Below, one piece after another: positions 56,428 to 64,000 of a stretch of 64,000 bases of DNA. A model generated the notes under the pieces. The model saw nothing but the letters and a program-made list of their open reading frames with translations. It did no database searches and was not told the DNA's origin. This stretch comes from Agarophyton chilense. Its lineage: Eukaryota > Rhodophyta > Florideophyceae > Gracilariales > Gracilariaceae. Location of the stretch: positions 1,922,001 through 1,986,000 of the forward strand of contig JARGXX010000080.1 in NCBI GenBank assembly GCA_030374765.1, in the 5' to 3' direction. Every line of letters starts with the position of its first letter. Position 1 is the stretch's first letter. Both the position numbers and the translations under genes were made by a program.

Positions 56428-58616
56428 CTAATTGGTGAGGTCAAAAACGGGACATGTTTTGAAGGATCTGCCACGGCGAGAGAGAAAAGCTGTGAAACAA
56501 TAGAGTGGATTTCTGGGGTTAGACTTATCGACCTTTCGCGACATCCTTCCGCACACAAATAAGCCGACACTGGTCTCCAACATTTCTGCAAAGACAGAGA
56601 CAGCTAGAGCCCTCACTTTGACGCTATTTTATTGCAAGAACCTGACAATAAAAACATTCGTAAAGGCGGTCAAGTCAGAGGTACACATGCCCGTGAATGA
56701 ATAAGTCATAATTCCCTTCAGTGCCACCCACGGACAATTCTCTTTATCGCACGCTGCGTTGGAAATCTCCGGCAAACATTGAAAGCTTAGTTCAGGAGCA
56801 GAAGAAAAAGCGTTAGAACCCGATGGACTGTCCATAATCCCATCGATACCTATAAAATCTGCGTCCGTATCTGGTTCGAGATCGCTCTCAGTCCTGGGAA
56901 TTTCAGGTGTTAGTGGAAACTATTTGAAATAATCCAAAGCCTTGTCTACCTTGACTTGTTCCTGATTAAAAAGAAGTTCATCCACGCCTTCAACTCTGAA
57001 ACCACCAAAGTTCTTCAGCGAGATGTTTCGAACGAAATGGGCGCTTCTGCCCTTCCGCAATGGTTGCTGCTGATCTTTCGTTTTCTCTTTCAATTGGTCT
57101 GGGCTTTCTTGACCCCTGGGCATTCTGCATTTCAGAGTCACAGCAATTAAGCTCGCAAGATTTCCACGGACGATAGGGGCCATACTAGGCACCACACGTC
57201 CTAATTCATCCATTGTGCGCACTAGAAATCCCGTAAATTCTGTACTTGTTATAAGAGGTATGATACCATCTTTGATGAAATGTGCAAAACCCGAGATACT
57301 TCTTGAACCTCTGGCCATGTGATCTATTGCTTTTCACACAATTTCTTTCAGCAAGCACTTTTTTCTCGTTTACGTTGAAAAAAAGAGCCTCTTGACATGT
57401 TTCTACCATGTCTCGTAACAACGGACTCAGATCCTGCCCGCTTGTTTCCTCAGTGATTGCAGCAAGTGAAACAAGATATCGACCTCGTTCCTGGCTAGGT
57501 AAACTTATGTTTCGTACCGAGGCCATTGCAGACTTGTGAAGCTCTTGAAGAAAGTCACCCTTGAAAATACTACAATCCAATTTGACGAGCAGAGGCAAGA
57601 TATCAACAACAGTTTCTCGAATCATAGCGTTTGTACACTTCTGATAGCAGATAGCAAAGTAAAACATGTCCCTCAATAGCGACAATAGATAAACCCTATA
57701 TTGCTTTGAACGAAGAAGAGATGATGTCATCAAAAGGGCACCTTGAAGAATTGCATCAAGACATTGATGTTGTGTCTTCGGTACCCTCGCATCCTCTACA
57801 TTCGATAGCAGAGGTAAACGCAGACCTTCAATCACATCGTTCATAGCCTTCTTTGCAAGTGGATTATCACCCATGTCCAACACATTAGTCAGTACAACCA
57901 GAAGAGCCTGTACTTCTTGTTTGCATACAGAGAGGGCTGGATCAAAAACGACTTGCCTTAGATATATGCGTAGGTTTTCCTGAAAGCTAAAGACGATATT
58001 GGAGGATTTGCTTGTATCGGCTAGTTGAGTGATTACGAGTGCAGAACTCGTGCGATCAATTTAGGATGCAGGACTGGGCTCTTCATTATGCCGATTACCA
58101 ATGACGTTCATTGCATTCGTCAAAGCAAAGTCGACGGCGCGTGTTTCAAAAGCATTCTTTAGGTCCCCCAAGGCATTCACAAGAGTAGCGGCAGCCTTTG
58201 CTGTAGCTATGTCTGTGTTGCGTGTTCGAAAAAGTATGCGAACAGCATTGCCGCCTCGCTATGCGCGGTCTTGTATGTATTCAGACTTTGTTTTTAGTAG
58301 CGCTGTAACAGTGGCTCTTGCCGAAAGTCAGTCAAGTCGTCTTTTGCCACTAAGAAGGGCCTGTATTCATATGTTGAGAACAGAAATTGCCTCGCTTCTC
58401 TTGATGTTGCTGTCTTAAGGTTCCTTTTGAAGTGGACATCGACGTCATCTTCTGGCAGATTGTCGACGGTGGCTCTCAGTTGTGCTGCAAAGCCAACCCG
58501 GTCCTCGTATGTGTTGGAAAAATATAGCTTGTGAACCATATATCGTTGAGTCGTTGAATGTAAGTGACCTCCTCAGATTCTGTTTCTTCTAATGGATTGA
58601 GGTAGAAACCGCGCAT
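56428..58616 (-). pseudogene. TOR kinase N-terminal HEAT-repeat relic
   Basis: Reads from a possible ATG at 58616. Segments in TOR order: EEVTYIQRLND and EDRVGFAAQLRATV; RGGNAVRILFRTRN...RAVDFALTNAMNVIG; SSALVITQLADTSKSS...VVFDP; IRETVVDILPLLVKLD, RGRYLVSLAAITEETSG (57.4-57.6 kb); ISGFAHFIKDGIIPLI, LVRTMDELGRVVPSMAP (57.2-57.3 kb); ALKGIMTYSFTG...SVKVRALAVSVFAEML (56.6-56.7 kb). These match roughly the first 680 residues of TOR, whose HEAT solenoid binds Raptor in TORC1. Stops at 58259-58261 (TAG), 58061-58063 (TAA) and near 56626 (TAA); frame changes near 58.54, 58.30 and 57.33 kb. FAT, FRB and kinase domains are not in the window. It is a truncated, dead copy; a live TOR gene would be expected elsewhere. 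Confidence 0.7.
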
Positions 58617-60411
58617 GACGAAGGGAATGAAGAAAAGAAAAGGGCGAATGTGTGCCTCGGTTGAGCACCTGCATTAACTGGTCGTGCTGAGGGAGCGCAA
58701 TCAAGGAACAGAGCGCGCGCACTTTTCAAGGCAGAAGATTTAAGGGCTCCTTCGAGCAAAAGCGCGACGATTTGGCATCAAAGGCACCAGGACGCAAAGG
58801 TCAATGTAGCACGGAAGATGCTCCACCCGATATATGTTTACATGTGGTATGCGGGGCAGTGAACACCTTCTAAAATCTCAGATGTATCGCCAATGCACCT
58901 GCAATGCAGCCCCTACAGCTCGCAGACGAGTGCAGTGGCACCTGGCGCATGCGGAACCCTATCTGCTATTTCATTCGTGACTTCAGTACGCAAAATTCAT
59001 CGAATAGTGCTCAAACCACCCCACGCAGGCCATTCTTCGTTCCGCCATCGCCTGCAATTCGAAGTTCTTCTTCCCGAACTACTTGCGCTTGCCCCAAAAC
59101 TTAGAAAAAGGCCAAAAAGGCGCCTTTTGTAAGGGGATATGAGCGCGCATAACGTTCGGTGAAGTGAGGTGACGTCCTTGCCCGGGAAGCGTTCTTCAGA
59201 AAGACCCGGGTCCAGTGTTAATTGCGCACCGTGAAGATGCCGCTGGCCAGAAAAATGCGCGGGGCTTTCTTATGCAAATACACACAGTAGTTGTCGCTGG
59301 AATCATGATCCATGGGAGACAAAACTACCGAGTCTTGTGAGTATATTACGTCATATGAAGTAAGAAACTCACAAGACTACTGATGCATCGTACCAAATAT
59401 GTTTTGAAAGAAACAATCATCTTCTGCTCAGTAGGATCTCATTCACGGTTCCTCGTTCCACCGTTCTAATTTCTCAAACAAAAAAGCATTCTCACTGATG
59501 ATAGCCTTTATTTTCGTGCATAAATTTAACTCGCTCTTTTCGAAATTGACTCTTGCAATGCAAAATCCCGAGTCCCTTAGCGCGGAAGCTTGCGCCGTCA
59601 TGAAGCCCACATCATTTGCCCCAAAGCTCGTTGTACACAACGTTAAGACAACTGCAAGGACGGTGACAGCGTTGAGGCACGTCTTGCTGACATCGGTTCC
59701 GTTAAGCGTGAGGGCGCTGGCTGAGCGCAACATTACCTCCATGCTGAATGAACCCGGGGATCTTCCAACATTGGGGTGCTAGCTCGGATTGCCGCAAAAG
59801 TGTTAATGCAAAAATGCAGAGTTGCTGAATGTTCAGCTTGTACATCATCATACGAAGAGCTTCTCGAAACGCTGCAATAGAAAATAATTGTGAGCTAAAC
59901 GAAGAATAAAAATCGACGAGGAACTCTTTAAAGATGTATGATTGATTCCTCTTTCGCACAAATAGCATACTGAACTGCTTAGATCTCAGAACTACTAACC
60001 CAAACTTTGCTTATCTCTGTCATCAACGTTCTCTGTGCGCGACGCATGCCATGTCTGGAATTGGTCAAGAATATGCTGCTGCATGCCATTCGTCATCGAC
60101 AGTTGCTAAGTATCGCCTTCAGACACTGTTGATCGCGGCTGATGAGCGTTGTTAACAATATTTTTCTTACGTATTTCATCTCGATGGTTTTCATTCCTCA
60201 TGGTTTATGATCGGTCCAGCTCCTTATTCTTCTTTCTGATTTGTTTTTTTGCCGTTCTGTTGATTGGCGGCGCCGAACGTTTCTGGTTGGCAGTAGGGGT
60301 GTTGATGGTTCGTGCTCGTTCTGACGTCCTCAGTTTCGTGCGAACCTGATTTCGTAATTCTTCGACAGGAGTAAGCCCTTCTGCATCATTATCTCTGTCT
60401 CTAATAGAAAA
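58617..60411. other. No recognised gene
   Basis: Minus-strand frames 59968-59702 and 59742-59443 are helix-rich (LNAVTVLAVVLTLCTTSFG) and might be HEAT-like, but no family is named. A hairpin lies at 59331-59379. Confidence 0.3.
59331..59379. repeat. 12-base inverted repeat
   Basis: AGTCTTGTGAGT (59331-59342) and ACTCACAAGACT (59368-59379) are perfect inverted copies with a 25-base loop. It may be a small hairpin or the eroded end of a transposon. Confidence 0.55.
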
Positions 60412-61895
60412 CTATTCTCTTTGGGGATCTGAACTAACAATTGTCGGTCTCTGGACAACAGAAAATTTTGATGCTCTCTTTGCATGCATGCTTTTGCCCA
60501 GCAAATGAGGGTCTATTCCATCGTTCAGTTGAGTGTAATTGTTTTTGGTGCGAACGTCTCTGTCGATAGGCATCTGAGGACTTTCCCATCCGTGTTCAGC
60601 ACTTCCATCGTCGCCCATGGATAAATCACTGAGCCTCTTGCTTCTTTGTGGTGCTTTTACTCTCTGGCAATTGTTTTCATGATTATGAGAATAATAGTTG
60701 TCACTTGGAAGGGGCGTCCGCCATGAAGTACCAACGTGAAGATCTGGGACGACAAGAGCAGCAGTAGTATTATTAACTGGAGGTAGTATGTAATTCTCAT
60801 CATTGTTGATTCCTTCTAACACTATTTCGGTTCTATCTCCATTCACAGGTACTGCAAAGCTGGAATCAGAATCCCTCGCGTTTGAAATTTTCTTCTGACG
60901 TACGGCTGCAGCTTTTTGGGACTTAAGCTTTGAGTACATTTTGGCGCTCAGGATTGTCCTGATGAGAAACAGACGAGCCCCTTGCGTCAGAGGATCGAAG
61001 TTTTCGTCTTCTGTGGCTTCTAGCACCAGAAGATCCAAGTGATGGGGTATCAACCTGTGGGCCTTGTCGTATGTTTCTTTACCTTATATGCTCCCCAGGA
61101 TTCTAGAAGCTAGATCATTAACATTTCGCATTAGAGTTGTGGTCTTATCGTGGTCACTAGCATTGATTCCATACCACCGATAGTGCATGCTGGGATCGGT
61201 TGCATGACTTGTGTTGTGGTCGTGCACAAAGAGCCCGATTTCTTGAAGCAGATTAAAGTATGCATTCTTGTCTTTGCTATTCGGTCCTTGGGAGTTCTTA
61301 TTATGCTTCTTTGGGTTTCTGCGCTTGGAGATAGCCTCAGGAATTACGGGAGGGCGTGAAGCGTTTGCATCTTTTGGGAAGATTCCTGTACGAAATGTTG
61401 TTGACCGAATCTCGTTGAGCCTCTGCAAGACGATCTCGAGGGAAAGCCCCGGTACGTTAGTGCTGTTCTCTAGACTAATGGCCCAAAGAACTTTGCGAAA
61501 AATCTTCGCTGCTTTCGAATTGGTTCTCTTCCGTATTGAGGCGGGAAAGCTGACCATACTCTTCAATTGTTCTTTAAAAACTAGTTACACTATTCCTTCA
61601 TCGAAGCGAAAGACATATTTTGAATCTCAGAATCATAGGTTTTCGATCCATGTACATCATAGAGCATTACTCTTGTTCCTTCATGTTCAAGCTTTGCAGT
61701 TGTCAAATTCCGTACGCTCTTGGCCCTAACTATCGCATATGAAGCCAACTTAATACAGAGTTTCTGACATTGTTCTATTTCTTGATGGGCGACGAGAATG
61801 ACATCCAATCGTAGTACGTTTGTCTGGAATGCTACCGCTGTGCATGCAGCTACATCGGAATGCCGGTGTCTCGAATGACGATGATTAGACACCAT
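60412..61895 (-). pseudogene. Unknown gene with one in-frame stop
   Basis: Frames 61566-61084 and 61053-60412 lie in the same register and are separated by one TAA (61084-61086); together about 385 codons. An upstream frame in another register (61895-61590) may belong to it. The first part is basic and helical (KAAKIFRKVLWAISLENS, LSLEIVLQRLNEI), followed by a Lys/Asn-rich linker and NAYFNLLQEIGLFVHDHN. After the stop come HLDLLVLEATEDENFD, LIRTILSAKMYSKLKSQKAA and a disordered Ser/Asn/Asp-rich end. An AAG-GTAAAG next to the stop resembles a splice donor, so the stop could be removed if the exon ends earlier. No family is recognised. Confidence 0.35.
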
Positions 61896-62027
61896 CGTGT
61901 AGCAGATGCTAGGAGAAGCACCTCAGGTTTGCCTCAACTCGAAAACGGAACGCGCTACACGACGAAACGTGCTGAAGGGGAGTTCAGTGCCTTTGTTACA
62001 CAACGCTTGTAATATGATGACGGAACA

Positions 62028-62480
62028 ATGGCAGCAATGGGAGAGCAATGCGAACGTGATAAGTTGAACCAATGTGACCTCGATTGGAGCATTTCAAAAC
62101 AAAAAGCATCCCACGATGATAAGGCCCTGACATCATATTCCGAAGAGCCAAAAAGCGTAGAAAAGTGTGCAATTGATGGGGATGGGTTCTTGCGAGGGGT
62201 TTTCGGGGACGAAAGAGTAAGATTCGGCGAGGAAGGCTCTGGTAATCATTTTGATCCGGTATTAATCAAACGTTTTGCAGGAAATACAGATATCCCTGGC
62301 GAAGAGGACACAAGAAGTGCTCTACATGACGGGGAACGTAGTTCTGGAATGAATAGATGTGATTTAATCATTTCTGACGTCTTTTTCAATAATCATGAAA
62401 ACAAAAAGGAGATTTATTGCGAAGCATTAAAGTTTGGCAGCGATAGAGGGTCACCTTTCTCAGTGAGTTTGTTTTTGTAG
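62028..62480 (+). CDS. Hypothetical protein, 150 codons
   Basis: Open from ATG 62028 to TAG 62480. Acidic, Glu/Asp/Lys/Ser-rich, with no signal peptide, membrane span or known domain; the middle (GFLRGVFGDERVRFGEEG) is the most ordered-looking part. It may be a piece of a larger gene or part of the neighbouring mobile DNA. Two hairpins follow it. Confidence 0.25.
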   Translation: MAAMGEQCERDKLNQCDLDWSISKQKASHDDKALTSYSEEPKSVEKCAIDGDGFLRGVFGDERVRFGEEGSGNHFDPVLIKRFAGNTDIPGEEDTRSALHDGERSSGMNRCDLIISDVFFNNHENKKEIYCEALKFGSDRGSPFSVSLFL

Positions 62481-62538
62481 TATTGAAGAGTTTGATATTC
62501 AAACTCTGAATATTAAATGTTTTGTATTTGAATATTTT

Positions 62539-62566
62539 ACGAGAGCATTATAACAAATGCTCTCGT
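62539..62566. terminator. Perfect 11-base hairpin
   Basis: ACGAGAGCATT (62539-62549), six-base loop, AATGCTCTCGT (62556-62566). Rho-independent terminators do not apply to nuclear genes, so any terminator role is doubtful; it may be an RNA or repeat structure. Confidence 0.35.
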
Positions 62567-62618
62567 CATTGTACTGTTACTACCTTCTCTCTCGTATGTT
62601 TTTGATTATCATAAAAGC

Positions 62619-62654
62619 GAGGTAGCAAACACTGTAACATATGTTTGCTATCTC
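62619..62654. repeat. 12-base hairpin covering an ATG
   Basis: GAGGTAGCAAAC (62619-62630) and GTTTGCTATCTC (62643-62654) pair with one G-T wobble around a 12-base loop. The ATG at 62641 sits at the loop edge of this hairpin. Confidence 0.5.
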
Positions 62655-63048
62655 AAACAAAACAACTTGTTCAGAACATAACCTTCGCTGTAAACCTTCC
62701 GCCGACGTAGCTCCTTATAAATTACTACAAACAGAGCATGGGTATCAGAACGAAAGCCCTCTTCACATATCCAGTGAAAAGAATTGGGGCCAGTTTCTGT
62801 CAAGCACTATCCGCAGGCAACATGATGGAGGGCAGCAAGCATCAGCAGCTATTCGATTCGAGAGTTGGGTACGAACTAACGAACACTGGATACATCTTTT
62901 TGTTGAACATGGTCTGACGCTGTCTTCTCAAGATGGGATACTAAACATGCTCCATGCCCCTTTTGGAGCAACACAGATGCCACGAAACTTTGAAAAGTAC
63001 ACAAAATTTCGTGCCATCTACTACCTCGCTTGTAGACAGCATATGTAA
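62641..63048 (+). CDS. Hypothetical protein, 135 codons
   Basis: Starts at ATG 62641, inside a hairpin. The second half looks ordered (FESWVRTNEHWIHLFVEHGL, QMPRNFEKYTKFRAIYYLAC), with aromatic and charged residues, but no family is recognised. It may lie inside the LTR of the copia element to the right, in which case it is chance. Low confidence as a gene. Confidence 0.2.
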   Translation: MFAISNKTTCSEHNLRCKPSADVAPYKLLQTEHGYQNESPLHISSEKNWGQFLSSTIRRQHDGGQQASAAIRFESWVRTNEHWIHLFVEHGLTLSSQDGILNMLHAPFGATQMPRNFEKYTKFRAIYYLACRQHM

Positions 63049-63248
63049 GTATTGAGCAGTATTCGGGTACTAGGTGGTATCTGAGGCAGGCTAAGGTATG
63101 CGAGGTAGCTGCCATATATTAGTCAGATGACCTTGAGGTGCAGCACCTTGTGTTTTTATGCTCTCTTAGACAGCCAAGATGTATGTACAGTACAAGTAAT
63201 AAAATTACTAAGCTAAGCGGGTGCAAGTAATATCAGTGCTCTTGTACA

Positions 63249-63334
63249 TAATGGTTCTCTCGTGCATCTGTTTGTAATCTGTCGACATACGTAATGGTTC
63301 TCTCGGGCATCTGTTTTTATTCTGTCGACATACG
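63249..63334. repeat. 43-base tandem duplication
   Basis: Two units (63249-63291 and 63292-63334) of TAATGGTTCTCTCG...TCTGTCGACATACG that differ at few positions. It sits just beyond the polypurine tract of the copia element, so it is probably near the start of that element's 3' LTR. Confidence 0.85.
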
Positions 63335-63338
63335 TATT

Positions 63339-63349
63339 CCCCCTTTTTT
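63339..63349 (-). promoter_or_regulatory. Candidate polypurine tract of the copia element
   Basis: On the minus strand AAAAAAGGGGG, two bases after the RNase H stop. This is where a Ty1/copia polypurine tract belongs, directly before the 3' LTR. Confidence 0.5.
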
Positions 63350-63351
63350 GG

Positions 63352-64000
63352 TTACCCAAAATTCTTCTGTGAACTTTTGGTTTCAGATACGCTACCGAAG
63401 TCTGTGTTCAGTCTTCCTGTGTAGAGTGTCAATTGTAAGGCATCAGTCAGGCAGCTGTCTTTCTTCGTCAGCGGGTCGGCGAGGTTGACTGATCCAGGTA
63501 TCCATGATATGGACTCTACAGATCCGGTTTCAAATTCAAACCTTATGCTACTCACATCTCCTCTTATTGTCTTGTCGACCGAATTCTTTTGGGTTGACAT
63601 TGATGTGAATAAATCTTTTGAATCAACTAATATTCTCAACTTGATATCAGCATCTAGCAGTTCTTCGTACGCCTTCTTGATAGTCTTTCCTTCAACTATT
63701 CCTTCTCCAGCAGCGAATATTTCCGCGGCCGGTACACTTTTTACTGGTCTCTTTGCCCTATGCGAAATCCATGAAATGACATGGTAAATCGAGTCTTTGT
63801 TCATCTTGCCAATCAATAATCCAGTTAGTATTCCCAAGTGTCCAATGTCGTCTATACGCGACGCATCTGAGAACACTAATATACTCAGCTCGTATTCTGC
63901 CTCATCCATAGGTCTGGGGTAGGCAATCGTGGTACCTAGCTTCTTGAGCTTTCTGACAGTATTGATCTGTTCAATTATGTGTGACACTCTTATATCAGGT
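63352..64000 (-). mobile_element. Ty1/copia element, RNase H end (runs off the window)
   Basis: The minus-strand frame is open to the window edge and ends at 63352. It carries the copia RNase H: VFSDASRIDDIG (first acidic residue), SVPAAEIFAAGEG (second, the usual A-AE), VDSKDLFTSMS, then SWIPGSVNLADPLTKK and the C-terminal end. RT, integrase and gag would lie beyond 64000. The visible part is unbroken, so its overall state cannot be judged. The 3' LTR should lie to the left of 63339. Confidence 0.85.

Noticed and set aside
52607-58616. Stop-codon reassignment as explanation for stops in the dynein and TOR relics
   Set aside because: TAA, TAG and TGA all occur within conserved segments, and there are frame changes and deletions as well; the two whole genes use normal stops.
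62539-62566. Bacterial-type terminator
   Set aside because: Nuclear eukaryotic context and no T run directly after the stem; kept only as a hairpin.
1-64000. CRISPR arrays, bacterial operons, rRNA genes
   Set aside because: No regularly spaced repeats, ribosome-binding-site-linked gene runs or rRNA sequence seen.

Overview
The window looks like nuclear DNA of a plastid-bearing eukaryote, most likely a red alga with a repeat-rich genome. The main support is an apparently whole nuclear gene for a plastid membrane protein of the DUF4079 type (16345-16983, minus). It starts with a short transit-peptide-like leader carrying a phenylalanine near the N terminus, without a bipartite signal peptide, as is usual for primary red plastids. 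Ty3 and Ty1/copia retroelements, very low gene density and scarce introns fit this. The assignment is inference. No rRNA, convincing tRNA, CRISPR array or bacterial operon was seen.

Only two ordinary host genes look whole: the DUF4079 gene and a GT11 family alpha-1,2-fucosyltransferase-like gene (21306-22238, plus) inside a conspicuously AT-rich island (about 20.6-24.6 kb). Almost everything else that can be recognised is a fossil. Host-gene relics include a UAS/FAF2-like segment (about 8.8-9.1 kb), an AGC kinase segment (9.4-9.7 kb), a coiled-coil gene (10.6-12.5 kb), a PDS5-like cohesin-regulator relic (13.5-16.0 kb), a membrane RING protein lacking key zinc ligands (49.4-50.1 kb), a cytoplasmic dynein heavy chain relic (52.6-55.7 kb, plus) and, tail to tail with it, the N-terminal HEAT region of a TOR kinase (58.6-56.4 kb, minus).

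Mobile-element content: a DNA-transposase-like relic (3.9-5.25 kb); a Ty3 pol fragment (17.2-18.9 kb) bracketed by copies of a short motif that also occurs at 3.4 kb; a nearly complete 11.8-kb Ty3-type element with LTRs (28146-39945), a chromodomain, and a long open frame on the opposite strand between the chromodomain and the 3' LTR; a Myb/SANT-like relic (41.3-42.6 kb); and the end of a copia element running off the right edge (63.35-64.0 kb, minus).

The most notable observations are the decayed dynein heavy chain, which has lost AAA4, the stalk and AAA5 (red algae are generally thought to have given up dynein); the neighbouring TOR relic; the antisense ORF of the Ty3 element; the AT-rich island with a membrane-anchored GT11 enzyme; and a pair of strong adjacent hairpins at 27256-27362. 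Family calls were made by reading motifs from memory without database searches.
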